Below, one piece after another: positions 45,601 to 53,639 of a stretch of DNA of 64,000 nt. The position numbers and the translations under genes were made by a program. Source of the stretch: Micromonospora parathelypteridis (lineage in GTDB: Bacteria > Actinomycetota > Actinomycetes > Mycobacteriales > Micromonosporaceae); NCBI RefSeq assembly GCF_014201145.1, contig NZ_JACHDP010000001.1:930001-994000 (forward strand). The letters run 5' to 3'. The notes beneath the pieces are model-generated. The model searched no databases. It saw nothing but the letters and a program-made list of their open reading frames with translations, and was not told the DNA's origin. Positions within the stretch are counted from its first letter, which is position 1. Every line of letters starts with the position of its first letter.

Positions 45601-46479
45601 GTACCGGATGACGCCGTTCCGCGAGGTGTGCAGCACACCCCGGTTGGGCAACACGGTGAGGCCCATCGGCTCACCGGTCTCCGCCACGCCCTTGGCCAGG
45701 TTCACCTGGTTGAACGTGCCGACGGGGGCCTGCACCGAGCAGTTGCCGATGTTCTGCGCGGCGTACCTGATGCCGCCGAGCAGGTGGGTGCGGAAGTTGG
45801 CCTCGGTGTAGCTCTCCTGGGTATGGCCGAGGCCGGTGTACCAGGAGCGGCCGCCGTCGTAGGGCCGGCACCACGAGATCGGGTGGTCGCCGTTCATGGT
45901 GCCGCCGGTGTACGTGGCCTCGTTGAGATTCGCGAGGACGTGCACCTGCGAGCGGGGGTTGGTGCGGTAGTTGTACAACTCGTCGGTGCGGTTCCAGTTC
46001 ACCGGGATGCCCGCGTTCGAAGGGTGGGCGGTGTCCTCGATGCGGACGGTGGCCGGCTGGATCGCGGGGTGGCTGGAGAAGTAGGCGCCGACAAGGTTGC
46101 CGTACCAGGGCCAGTCGTATTCGGTGTCGGAGGCGGCGTGCACGCCGACATAGCCGCCGCCGGCGCGGATGTAGCGCTCGAACGCGGCCTGCTGGGTCGG
46201 GTTGAGCACGTCGGCGGTCGTGGACAGCCAGATGACCGCTCTGAACCTGGCCAGGTTCGTGTCGGTGAACTGGGCGGCGTCCTCGGTCGCCTCGACCGTG
46301 AAGTTGCCCTGCGTGCCCAGTTGCTGGATCGCAGCGATCCCTGCGGGGATCGCGTCATGCCGGAACCCCGCGGTCTTGCTGAAGACCAGCACCGAGAAGT
46401 CGGCTGCGAATGCCGGGGCGACGTTGACGCCCATCCCGGCCAGCACAAGAGCGACGATTAGCAGCATTCTGCGAATCAT
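42607..46479 (-). CDS. Large secreted ThuA / PQQ-type sugar dehydrogenase / PKD / CBM6 / F5-8C protein
   Basis: About 1,290 residues with signal peptide (MIRRMLLIVALVLAG, cleavage near AFA). Domains in order: ThuA-like glutamine-amidotransferase fold (about 28-245, VGVHAASDTEYDWPWYG), glucose/sorbosone-dehydrogenase beta-propeller (about 260-700, HVGGDIDFDAAGNLYLSTGD, VYAMGFRNPFRMS), PKD domain (about 715-795), a beta segment with many His (ILGHDSHGHPI), CBM6 (about 890-1010) and two tandem F5/8 type C domains (about 1020-1150 and 1160-1290) that bind carbohydrate. It probably acts on polysaccharide-derived sugars at the cell surface or outside. The frame runs back to 46782, but only the ATG at 46479, behind GAGAGG, starts the signal peptide. 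Confidence 0.88.
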   Translation of the reverse strand: MIRRMLLIVALVLAGMGVNVAPAFAADFSVLVFSKTAGFRHDAIPAGIAAIQQLGTQGNFTVEATEDAAQFTDTNLARFRAVIWLSTTADVLNPTQQAAFERYIRAGGGYVGVHAASDTEYDWPWYGNLVGAYFSSHPAIQPATVRIEDTAHPSNAGIPVNWNRTDELYNYRTNPRSQVHVLANLNEATYTGGTMNGDHPISWCRPYDGGRSWYTGLGHTQESYTEANFRTHLLGGIRYAAQNIGNCSVQAPVGTFNQVNLAKGVAETGEPMGLTVLPNRGVLHTSRNGVIRYTDVNGNTKVALTLPVYSHDEEGLQSIKADPNFASNRWVYVYYAPPLSTPGGDAPSTGTAAQFAPFNGSNKLARLTVRDDNTIDPASLVTILDVPTSRGLCCHVGGDIDFDAAGNLYLSTGDDTNPFDSAGSAPIDERADRNPAYDAQRTSANSNDLRGKVLRVKPGATGGYTIPAGNMFAPGTANTRPEVYAMGFRNPFRMSVDKATGIVYLGDYGPDAGSADPQRGPAGTVSFERITQPGFYGWPYCSNYNTPYQEFTFPSGPSSGPYNCAGGPTNNSRNNTGITTLPPSQAAWLPYGGQGPWRPELGGGGPMGGPVYNFNPALASDVKFPASYNGKVFLGEFTSRWIKAVTLNANGTAGAIEPIPWSGTAIMDMEFGPDGALYVLDYGTTWFGGDANSALYRIEYNTGGNRAPIAQISATPSSGAAPLAVQFSSAGSNDPDGDPITYAWDFTSNGSTDSTAANPTFTYPANGEYTATLTVRDPGGRTSTASTVIGVGRPSIQLITPADGSVFQFGDLVPYEVRVTDPNAGTIDCNRVQLNYILGHDSHGHPITSKNGCTGSIQTTVDGEHDASANIFGVLAAVYTPVSGVAVQDQHVLQPRTRQAEHFGTMNGVQLAAKPSAHGGNAIGYIENGDWISFTPYNLAGVTGIRARVASAGVGGTLTVRVDSPTGPVAGTVQVAPTGGWETWADVTGTISPPAGTHQLYLVFTGGAGSLFDIDDFTFTSGTTQPPSGNLALNKPVTASSTESGTFPASAAVDGSLTTRWASTFSDPQWIQVDLGQSTSIDRVKLTWEAAYGSGYQIQTSANGTTWTTVRTVTGGDGGVDDNTALAATGRYVRINGTARGTAWGYSLFEFEVYGGGVVQPPAGNLALNKPATASSTESVAFPASAAVDGSLTSRWASAFADPQWIQVDLGQSYPINRVKLTWEGAYGSGYQIQTSANGTTWTTARTIAGGDGAVDDNTALAATGRYVRINGTTRATAWGYSLFEFEVYS
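42610..43005 (-). repeat. F5/8C-domain tandem repeat, second copy
   Basis: Codes for the last F5/8 type C domain and is nearly identical in DNA to 43018-43410, with scattered substitutions only. Confidence 0.8.
43018..43410 (-). repeat. F5/8C-domain tandem repeat, first copy
   Basis: Codes for the upstream F5/8 type C domain. The high DNA identity to the second copy means a recent tandem duplication inside the gene. Confidence 0.8.
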
Positions 46480-46850
46480 GATCGGTTGGTTACCTCTCGT
46501 GAGGAAGTAGCCGAAACGTGCGCCGATCACGTCTCGAACGTGGCCGCGGTGGGCGGCCCCGCGGGTAGGTCCCGGGACGCGCACAGCGGTGTCGCGTCTG
46601 TCCCGGCGGTGGAGGGTCGTCGGCACGTCGCGCCTCGGTGAGGTCGCGCTGCGCCGTGATGGGGATGGGGGTGGGGGTGGGGGTGGGGTCGGGTGGACGT
46701 GAGCGGCTGTTGACGGTGGCTGGTCAGGGGTGCAGCGCCGCCATCTTCTTTGACCTCTATTCTCGGGAGAGCGCTCTCTCATGGAGGTTTGGAAAAGTTA
46801 ACAGATTCATCATCGTCCAACAATGGTTCCATCGACCGCCGTGAAATCCG
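46480..46850 (-). promoter_or_regulatory. Leader/promoter region of the ThuA protein gene
   Basis: It contains a G-rich tract at 46661-46693 (five G-runs of 4-5 separated by 1-2 bases on the plus strand) that should form a G-quadruplex, and a LacI-type palindrome at 46767-46778. No gene is supported here; the long upstream open frame is an artefact of this composition. Confidence 0.5.
46767..46778. promoter_or_regulatory. LacI-type operator
   Basis: GAGAGCGCTCTC, a perfect 12-bp palindrome, resembles the GAGCGCTC core bound by LacI-family regulators of sugar genes (for example CebR-type boxes). It lies about 290 bases before the ThuA protein start, so the promoter may be distant and the leader long. 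Confidence 0.5.
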
Positions 46851-46987
46851 ACTGCCGAAGTCCGCCCCGTCCGGCGAGCGCGCGGCGGTGATCGACGGGA
46901 CGCTCCGATGACGTCCTGGCCGGGGCGGGCCTGTCGATGCTCCAGCCATCACTCATCAACGACTTGATCAACGGCCGGACTCCTCCG

Positions 46988-47282
46988 GCCGCCCCGCACT
47001 CCGCGGGAAACAGGATGCCGCGGCGACTCTGACCTGCGGAAACGAGGAGCCGCAGCTAGGGGTGGGTGCAGTTGCGCGTCGTTCGATGCCGTTGGACGCA
47101 GTTCATGGCTGTTCAGTGCAGGGCATTGCTCCCAACCCGCTCCCCCAAACCGGGCTCTCCAGGCCGCCAACCGCCTGTGAGCTGCCGGCCAGTGTTCGGT
47201 TGGCGCCTGCGCCAGCTCGCGCGGCCGCATCGGTCGATCGGGCAGCACGCTCACGATCGCCGCGCCTTGTCAGCGGCAGATC
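46988..47282. repeat. Dispersed repeat A, copy 1
   Basis: About 290 bases containing GACTCTGACCTGCGG, GGGGTGGGTGCAGTTG, GCATCGGTCGATCGG and ending in GTCAGCGGCAGAT. The full pattern recurs near 54.0 and 60.4 kb. No gene is supported between 46850 and 47442. Confidence 0.65.
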
Positions 47283-47442
47283 AGTGGGTCCCGCCAGCGC
47301 TGCCGAGGTGGAGCGACGTAGCGCATTCATCGCGGCCATGAGCGGATACTCAGGGACAGAAACGCTTCAGCGGCTGCCCACGACCGGTGCTCGGGTCGAC
47401 AGGCATGAGTGGTGTCAGTTGGCCGTGGGAGACTCTCGCGCC

Positions 47443-48036
47443 GTGGACGTTGACGAGTTTTGGGCGGTCGTGGAGTCGGCCGGGGCGGGTCTCGACGGGC
47501 GGACCGGCGACGACGGTGAGGCCGTTGCCGCGGCACTGGTGACGCGTCTAGCCGCGACATCGTTGGAGGGCATCCTCGAGTTCCAGGAGCTGTTCGATCA
47601 GCTCCATGACGCGCTCTACCGCTGGGACGTGTGGGCGGCTGCGTACCTGATCGGCGGGGGATGCTCAGACGACAGCTTCATAGATTTCCGAGCGGGAGTC
47701 ATCGCGCTCGGGCGCGAGTGGTACGAACGTGTCCTGGCCTCCCCTGACGGACTGGCTGACCATCCCGTGGTACGACAAGCGGCGGCCGAGGAAGACGACG
47801 GCGCACTGTTCGCCGAGGCGGTGAACTACGTAGCCAGCGAAGCCTACGAGCAGGTCACGGGTGGTGACGACGACGCCTTCTACGAGGCGATGAAGACCCG
47901 CCAGCACGCTGCGGTCGGCATCGACGAGGCCCACGAACCCGACATGGGTGAGGACTTCGACTTCGACAACGATGACGAGATGCGGCGGCGGCTACCCCGG
48001 CTGGCCGAGCTGTTCCTCCGCCCGGGCGAGGATTGA
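47443..48036 (+). CDS. DUF4240 domain protein
   Basis: A 197-residue protein with the DUF4240 pattern: MDVDEFWAVVESA-type start, a helix LEGILEFQELFDQLHDALYRW, YLIGGGCSDDSFIDFRAGVI, and GREWYERVLASPDGLAD. The C-terminus is highly acidic (about residues 165-185). The family has no known biochemical role and is often seen near SMI1/immunity-like proteins. The frame runs back to 47062 through repeat A, but the GTG at 47443 begins the domain. Confidence 0.8.
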   Translation: MDVDEFWAVVESAGAGLDGRTGDDGEAVAAALVTRLAATSLEGILEFQELFDQLHDALYRWDVWAAAYLIGGGCSDDSFIDFRAGVIALGREWYERVLASPDGLADHPVVRQAAAEEDDGALFAEAVNYVASEAYEQVTGGDDDAFYEAMKTRQHAAVGIDEAHEPDMGEDFDFDNDDEMRRRLPRLAELFLRPGED

Positions 48037-48091
48037 TCTCGGCAGCTGGGCCCGGACGCTTGGAGACGGTGCGCACCTCTCGACATCTGGT

Positions 48092-49024
48092 TCAGCGGTG
48101 GTGGGATTGCCTCTCGGACAGTTTTCCCACGGAGGCGTCTTTCTGGGAGGGGTGCTTGTTGGCGAGTGCTGAGCGGGTCGCGTGCAATGACGCCAGGAGT
48201 TGCAGCCGGTCCGCGTCGGCGCTGCCCGGCTCGGCGGTGAAGACGAGCATGACGGAGCCGGGATTTCCCGGCAGGGGGTAGGTGTCCCAGTCCAGGACGA
48301 TGTCGCCTACCCCGGGAATCCGGAAGGTCTTGGTACCGCTGACCGATTCGCGTACGTCGTGCTGGGCCCACAGCCGCCGGAACTGAGCGCTGCGGATGCT
48401 CAGCTCGCCAACGATCGCGGTGGCGCGTGGGTGGGTGGGGTCGGTGGCGACGGCGGCACGCATCATGCCGATGTAGTCGAGGGCCTGCCGCTCCCAGTCC
48501 GGGCAGCTACGCTCGCCGGTCAGCGTGTCATCGAACAGCAACAGGAGCATGTTGAGCCGGTCGGCCTGGTAGCCGTCCGGGTCGCCGAGCAGCGCCTGCG
48601 CCATCGGGTTCCAGTCGAGCAGGTCGAGATGCCGGCCGAGTATGACCGCAGGAGTGTCCATCACCCGCAGCAGGCGCCGTGTGCTCTCCGGCACCCGCTC
48701 CGGATCGCGGTCCACCCGGGCGGGCATCGACCGGCGGGCGGCGTGGGCCAGGGTGAACAGGTGCCGGCGTTCCTTGTCGTCGAGGCCGAGAGCGCCTGCA
48801 AGCGCGTCCAGGACGTCGTCGGACGGGCGTACCTCCCGGCCTTGCTCGATCCGCTGGTAGTAGTCAGTGCTCAGCCCGGCCAGCAGGGCCAGTTCCTCGC
48901 GCCGCAGGCCGGTGACCTTGCGCCGGCCGCCCGGCTCCAGGCCGACGTCGTGCGGACGCAACCGACTACGCCGAGCGCGTAGAAAGTCGCCCAGCTCACG
49001 AGCATACGGATGAAGGCTGTCCAT
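48092..49024 (-). CDS. XRE-family regulator with MmyB-like ligand domain
   Basis: A 310-residue regulator. The N-terminal helix-turn-helix reads GDFLRARRSRLRP...TGLRREELALLAGLSTDYYQRIEQGR, a family signature. The C-terminal MmyB-like PAS-type domain (ILGRHLDLLDWNPMAQALLG, PGSVMLVFTAEPGSADADRL) binds fatty-acid-like ligands in related proteins. It is divergent from an SDR gene 132 bases away and is very probably its regulator, a pairing frequent in actinomycetes. The start is taken at the ATG of 49024 rather than 49045, since it begins the conserved region. Confidence 0.92.
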   Translation of the reverse strand: MDSLHPYARELGDFLRARRSRLRPHDVGLEPGGRRKVTGLRREELALLAGLSTDYYQRIEQGREVRPSDDVLDALAGALGLDDKERRHLFTLAHAARRSMPARVDRDPERVPESTRRLLRVMDTPAVILGRHLDLLDWNPMAQALLGDPDGYQADRLNMLLLLFDDTLTGERSCPDWERQALDYIGMMRAAVATDPTHPRATAIVGELSIRSAQFRRLWAQHDVRESVSGTKTFRIPGVGDIVLDWDTYPLPGNPGSVMLVFTAEPGSADADRLQLLASLHATRSALANKHPSQKDASVGKLSERQSHHR

Positions 49025-49156
49025 GCCGCAAGTGTGCAGCGGCACGGACCGCCGAAGGTAGGCCCCTCAGACCTAGGCAACCGAGAATGACGGAACCCAT
49101 CGGGATCGCTCCTAACGTCGATGGGGCCAGTGCACCGACACCTCCAGGAGCAGCAG

Positions 49157-50062
49157 ATGACCGGATGGACCACCGACCACATCCCCGACCAGCACGGTCG
49201 GGTCGCCGTCGTGACCGGCGCGAACTCGGGCCTCGGCCTGGTCACCGCCACCGAACTGGCCAGCCACGGCGCCCACGTCGTGCTCGCCGTTCGCCACGCT
49301 CCCGCCGGCGAGGACGCCGCCCGCCGCATCGGTGGCGACGTCGAGGTACGCGAGCTGGACCTGGCCTCCCTCGCCTCCGTGCGGACCTTCGCGGCGAAGC
49401 TGGCCGGCGACCACCCGACGATCGACCTGCTGGTCAACAACGCCGGCGTGGTGCTGCTTGGCCCACGTCGCACCTCCGCCGACGGATTCGAGCTGCACCT
49501 CGCCACCAACATGCTGGGCCACTTCGTACTGACCGGTTTGCTGCTCGGCAACCTGGCCGCGGCGCGGGAAGCCCGCGTCGTCAGTCTCAGCTCGATCACC
49601 CACAAGAACGCGCACCTGGACTTCAACGACCTGATGTTCGAACACGACTATCGGGCAGCCACCGCCTACGGCCGGTCCAAGCTCGCCACCACAATCTTCG
49701 GCATCGAACTGGACCGCCGCCTGCGCGCCGCCGGAACGCCGATCGTCAGCGCCCTGGCCCACCCCGGTCTCACCCGCACCAACCTGACTCCGCGTGCCTG
49801 GGAACACCGTGGCCGATTCGGGCGACTGATCGCGTCGGCCGGTCTGCTGGCAACCCAGCCGGTGGCGCAGGGCGCGCTGCCGCAATTGCGCGCTGCGACC
49901 GAGCCCGGTGTGCGGGGTGGCCAGTTCTTCGGCCCGTCCGGGCTCTGGGAGACGCGAGGCAGAGTCACCGAGGCCCGGCTCAGCCAGGAGGCCGCCGACC
50001 CGGCCGTCGGCACACGGCTATGGGAGGCAGCCGCGGACCTGACCGGCATCAACTACCTCTGA
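49157..50062 (+). CDS. Short-chain dehydrogenase/reductase
   Basis: A 301-residue NAD(P)-dependent oxidoreductase with GANSGLGLVTATELA (cofactor loop), LLVNNAGVVLLGP, SLSSITH, and the catalytic YGRSK. It belongs to the same retinol-dehydrogenase-like branch as the partial SDR at the left edge of the window. AGGAG precedes the ATG at 49157. It is divergent from the XRE/MmyB regulator, which probably controls it in response to a substrate or lipid ligand. Confidence 0.92.
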   Translation: MTGWTTDHIPDQHGRVAVVTGANSGLGLVTATELASHGAHVVLAVRHAPAGEDAARRIGGDVEVRELDLASLASVRTFAAKLAGDHPTIDLLVNNAGVVLLGPRRTSADGFELHLATNMLGHFVLTGLLLGNLAAAREARVVSLSSITHKNAHLDFNDLMFEHDYRAATAYGRSKLATTIFGIELDRRLRAAGTPIVSALAHPGLTRTNLTPRAWEHRGRFGRLIASAGLLATQPVAQGALPQLRAATEPGVRGGQFFGPSGLWETRGRVTEARLSQEAADPAVGTRLWEAAADLTGINYL

Positions 50063-50274
50063 CCTACCACGGTCACCGGCTGGCCGGCGGCAATCCGCAG
50101 CGTCGCTATCAGCCGCCGCACCTGCCTTCGCGCGGCTGCCAGCCACCCGAGGTCTATCGACAGCTCGGACTCCGACTCACCTACCAGACCGAAACGCAAA
50201 CGGTGCGCGCTGCAGTGGATCTCAGCGCACACCGTAGGATAAAGATCTGTGTCCGAGGGGCGACACGAACCATT

Positions 50275-50332
50275 CCCCCACCGCCAATGACACTCAGCGC
50301 GACTCTGAAACTCGCGCAAGCCTAGCTGCGGT
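50275..50332. repeat. Dispersed repeat C, copy 2
   Basis: Matches 12549-12610 around GCGCGACTCTGAAACTCGCG. Here it is followed at once by repeat B. Confidence 0.6.
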
Positions 50333-50339
50333 GGTGACC

Positions 50340-50402
50340 CCATCTTCGGGCGCGCCGAAGAGGGGGTCAGGGCGTTGCCGGTGGGATCGGCGTCCCAATT
50401 CT
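50340..50402. repeat. Dispersed repeat B, copy near 50.4 kb
   Basis: CGCCGAAGAG...GGTCAGGGCGTTGCCGGTGGGATCGG-like pattern, shared with 53436, 58074 and 59782. Confidence 0.55.
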
Positions 50403-50480
50403 TGGAGGATATGCCGCTTCGAAGTTCGGCGTCCAGAGTGCCGGGCGGCGCTAGCCGTCTTGTGAGCTGCAAAAGCCCCG

Positions 50481-50591
50481 TCCGATGCCACCGTCAAGGG
50501 CCAAGTCTCACGGCTGTTGGTCAAGCTGGGCAGCAGCAACCGCACCGGAGCCGCCCTGCTGCCCCACCAAGCCGGCCTCGCCCCACGCTGA
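50481..50591 (+). pseudogene. Remnant of a LuxR/NarL-type response regulator
   Basis: Thirty-six codons read SDATVKGQVSRLLVKLGSSN and end in ...AALLPHQAGLAPR-stop. This is the recognition helix and the last helices of a LuxR-type DNA-binding domain. The upstream frame meets a stop at 50466 and no receiver domain is present, so only the 3' end of the gene survives. The rest of 50063-50746 contains only the repeats. Confidence 0.65.
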
Positions 50592-50746
50592 AGCCCCACA
50601 GCATGTCTGGTGACTCCGGCTCTTGTCCGTTAAGCAGGTGCGCCGATGATGCCCCATGAAAGGATCAGCGATCCGCCGCCGGTGAACGAGTTAGACCCTC
50701 CCGGCCATGAGCCCGCCCGCGAGCAATGCGGCTGCCGCCCAGGGGG

Positions 50747-51244
50747 TCAGTCCTCGTCGCCCTTCTTCTTGTCGCGGTCCATGGCCAGGTCGAGCGCGAG
50801 GACGCTGCCGATAATGAGCAGCGGGTCGACGCCAGAAGTGACCTGCACGGCGTAGGTGTCCCGGATCGTCAGCCACCGCTTGGAGACCGCGGCCACCTCG
50901 GTGCCGTCACGTTCGATCACGTACTCGTGGTCGAACAGGTCACCCTTCATCTCCAGGTCGTCGGGCCCCGGCACGTCGATGGTGAACTTGTCGCGGAACG
51001 GCGTGAGCAGATTCTTGCGGACCTCTGCGGCCTTCTCGCCGCCGATCCGGATCTCGTACGTGGGACGCAGCGCCACCAGGTGCCGGTGCAGCGTGGCGAC
51101 TTCATGGCCGGAGGCGTCCTCGATGACGACCTTGTTGCGGACGCTGAGCACCTTGCCGTCGACGTGGAAGACCTTGGTGCCGTGCTCGTCGAGCACGTCG
51201 AAGTCGTCGCCGATCGAGAAGAACCGCTCCTTGATGACAAACAT
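50747..51244 (-). CDS. LURP-one-related / phospholipid-scramblase-like protein
   Basis: A 165-residue all-beta protein of the LURP-one/Tubby-like group: FVIKERFFSIGDDFDVLDEHG at the start, KVVIEDASGHEVATLHRH, and a final hydrophobic helix (PLLIIGSVLALDLAMDRD) that may insert in the membrane. Bacterial members have no proven function. The ATG at 51244 is preceded by GGGGGAG. It is divergent from the hypothetical gene at 51340. Confidence 0.85.
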   Translation of the reverse strand: MFVIKERFFSIGDDFDVLDEHGTKVFHVDGKVLSVRNKVVIEDASGHEVATLHRHLVALRPTYEIRIGGEKAAEVRKNLLTPFRDKFTIDVPGPDDLEMKGDLFDHEYVIERDGTEVAAVSKRWLTIRDTYAVQVTSGVDPLLIIGSVLALDLAMDRDKKKGDED

Positions 51245-51339
51245 GATTCGATTCTCCCCCACCACGCCCAGAAGTGCCGGCCGGCCGGTACCGCCGCCGT
51301 CGCCTCGGTCCGCTCTGCAGAAATGACACCGGAGACGCC

Positions 51340-51747
51340 ATGAGTTGGGATGTTCTTATCTTCGACGCCCCGGCCGACGCCAGGTCGGTTGACCAGCTTC
51401 CGCAGGACTTCATTCCGCCGCCGTTGGGAGCCGGGCCGGATGTCAGGCGGTGGTTACGTGAAAACCTCCGGGACCTCGACCTCTCGGATCCTGCTTGGGG
51501 GCGCATGGTCGGCCCGACTTGGCACATCGAGCTCAACATCGGGTCGCATGACCCCGTTGATTCGATCATGTTGTACGTGCGTGGAGGCGGCGACGACGTT
51601 CTGGCCGTTATCGCGCGGATCGTCGCCACGGTCGGTGGTCGCGCTCTCGACATCTCGACCGGCGAGTTCCTGACCGGCGAACCCACTCAGACCGCTGGCT
51701 GGCACGGCTTCCAGCAGTACCGGGACCAGATTCTGCGCGGCAGCTGA
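51340..51747 (+). CDS. Conserved hypothetical protein
   Basis: A 135-residue cytosolic protein with even alpha/beta composition (MSWDVLIFDAPADARSVDQL, WHIELNIGSHDPVDSIMLYV, GGRALDISTGEFL). I do not recognise a named family; the compact acidic type resembles immunity-like proteins common in actinomycete accessory regions. GGAGA stands 5-9 bases before the ATG, which excludes the longer open frame from 51274. Confidence 0.7.
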   Translation: MSWDVLIFDAPADARSVDQLPQDFIPPPLGAGPDVRRWLRENLRDLDLSDPAWGRMVGPTWHIELNIGSHDPVDSIMLYVRGGGDDVLAVIARIVATVGGRALDISTGEFLTGEPTQTAGWHGFQQYRDQILRGS

Positions 51748-51834
51748 CGCCCGCAAGTCCGGCTGACGATGCGCCCGGTCAGATGTTCACGGTCACGACG
51801 GCGGTAACGCCTCGCGGCGCCCGGATCACGAGGA

Positions 51835-52257
51835 TCAGTGCGTCTCGCCGGTGCCGTCGAGGTGGAGCGGCAGGACTGCGGCGGTCGTCACGGCCAGGTC
51901 GCGGTCGAGGACCTCATCCCGCGGGACGAACACCATCGCGCGGCCCTCGCCGACCACCACATCTTGTTGCCGAGCATCGGTCCGGCCGCGGAAAACGTGA
52001 ACAGTCACCGTGTGCGGGAAGCCAGCCTCGTATGGGCGCGGGCCGCTCCACAACGCGCGTAACTCACCTGTCCTCAGGCCCGTCTCCTCCAACAACTCCC
52101 GGTGCGCCGCCTGTTCAGGCGTCTCGCCCGGCTCGACATGACCACCTGGCAGGCTCCACTGATTCGGAGAAGCCGAAGTTTGATCATCGCGATGCTGCAG
52201 GAGTACCGCCTCCGAGGAATCGACGAGAAGCACCAGCGCAACTTCATAGGTCGCCAT
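51835..52257 (-). CDS. NUDIX hydrolase
   Basis: A 140-residue pyrophosphohydrolase. The complete Nudix box GGHVEPGETPEQAAHRELLE followed by ETGL gives the G-x5-E-x7-REUXEEXGU pattern that binds the metal ions. It hydrolyses nucleoside diphosphates linked to another group; the substrate cannot be told. It follows the hypothetical gene at 53322-52327 in the same direction after 69 bases. Confidence 0.92.
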   Translation of the reverse strand: MATYEVALVLLVDSSEAVLLQHRDDQTSASPNQWSLPGGHVEPGETPEQAAHRELLEETGLRTGELRALWSGPRPYEAGFPHTVTVHVFRGRTDARQQDVVVGEGRAMVFVPRDEVLDRDLAVTTAAVLPLHLDGTGETH

Positions 52258-52326
52258 GGCGAGATCGTCCCAGGCCCGCTGCCACCTAAGGGTGCAGCAG
52301 ACCGACCCGGTGCCGGCTAGCTGCTG

Positions 52327-53322
52327 CTAGAACCGCGCGGGTCGCCAGGACGGTCCCGCGATCTTCGGCGGTTTGGTCAACGTGGGGATAATGGCGCGCC
52401 AGGTGGCGTGCCAGGCGCTGGGAGGAAGTGCCAAGGTGGCGCACACCTCGCCCGCCAACTCATCCGGGCTGCGGCCACGCCACGGGGTGTCGACGAAGAC
52501 CTGGTAGTCACCACCGATCTGAAGGGCCACCCGAAACAGCTCCTGATCGCGGTAGTCGTTGGCGACCCAACTGGGTCTGAGGCCATAAGTGAGCAACCAA
52601 TCGCGGTCCACGTCCGTCAGGACACGCCGTCCGGCCGCACGCTCAAACGTCTCCCACGAATGATCCGCGGCCACCCGTGCGACTTCCACGTCGTACTCCG
52701 CAGCTACGAACGACACGCCCCGCATCATGGGCACCTCAAGCGACCAGTCCCAATGCACCAGATCGCCATCCCGCGCGATGGTGACGTCAGTGGATCCACA
52801 GCCGTACACACCGCAGTCGCATCGGGCGATCGCAACGGTGCACGGCCGGGAGACCGCGACCAGACGATTAGTGGGAACAAGGACGTCGTACGGGTCCATC
52901 CCGAGACCCGCTCCGGCAGAGGTCATCTCCGTACCGTTGACCCAGACCTGCACCTGGAATCCGCCGCCTGCGCCGCCGGGCACCGGCGATACCTCCAGAC
53001 GGAGAAAGTCGACTCCTGGCCGGCGGGTGACCCCTCCGCCTGGCGCAAGTGCGAAGCCCGGAGGAACAGTGCCCGGGTAGGGGATCTCAAGTTCCTCGAG
53101 CGACTTGGTCACGAGTTCGCCGACATCCCAGGACGAGTCATGCACCGAAGCGCCGGCGAGTTCGCGCAACGTCGGCGAGTCCAGCCCGTCGATCAGCGCC
53201 TGGCAAGCGGCATGGATCGTGTCCGCCAAGCCGTACCCGGTGTCGGGGTTCCAATGCGCCACAGCGTCATACAGGCGCTGCTCCGCGGACCCGCTGCCCT
53301 TCTCAGTCACGCCAACCATCAT
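52327..53322 (-). CDS. Hypothetical protein
   Basis: About 331 residues with no family that I recognise. It appears to be two-domain: a first part with LYDAVAHWNPDTGYGLADTI, and a beta-rich second part with a four-Cys-like cluster CDCGVYGCG that could bind a metal, then EVARVAADHSWETFERAAGR. The start is uncertain: tandem ATGs at 53322 and 53319 or the GTG at 53349. Confidence 0.7.
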   Translation of the reverse strand: MMVGVTEKGSGSAEQRLYDAVAHWNPDTGYGLADTIHAACQALIDGLDSPTLRELAGASVHDSSWDVGELVTKSLEELEIPYPGTVPPGFALAPGGGVTRRPGVDFLRLEVSPVPGGAGGGFQVQVWVNGTEMTSAGAGLGMDPYDVLVPTNRLVAVSRPCTVAIARCDCGVYGCGSTDVTIARDGDLVHWDWSLEVPMMRGVSFVAAEYDVEVARVAADHSWETFERAAGRRVLTDVDRDWLLTYGLRPSWVANDYRDQELFRVALQIGGDYQVFVDTPWRGRSPDELAGEVCATLALPPSAWHATWRAIIPTLTKPPKIAGPSWRPARF

Positions 53323-53435
53323 CCACAGCCCCTGAGAGGACCGCATCACGGTTTCACGTCTGCCGCCCTCGGGTCAGCCGCACGTCGGCGAGCCGCTCGT
53401 CACTCGGCCCGACGACCTAGGCCGCCAGTGCTGAC

Positions 53436-53500
53436 GCCTTCGGGCCCGCCGAAGAGGTCACCGTTCAGGAAGCCCTGCTCAGAGGTTCCCAGTGGGATCC
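53436..53500. repeat. Dispersed repeat B, copy near 53.4 kb
   Basis: GGGCCCGCCGAAGAGGTCACC and CCCAGTGGGATCCGG correspond to the blocks at 50340, 58074 and 59782. Confidence 0.5.
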
Positions 53501-53639
53501 GGTTCTCAGCTCGCGGGATCCGTACCGACGCCACCGCGACGACAGCCAGAGCCGCGAATCGATGCGGACTGGCCTCGTGATCGGCACCGGCAGGCGCCAG
53601 TTCAACAGCCGGCACCAGCCAGTCGGGAGGCTGGAGGCT

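Noticed and set aside
47060..47130. tRNA-like GTTCGA/GTTCA motifs in repeat A as a tRNA or attachment site
   Set aside because: No cloverleaf with acceptor stem and anticodon loop can be drawn, and no integrase gene is nearby.
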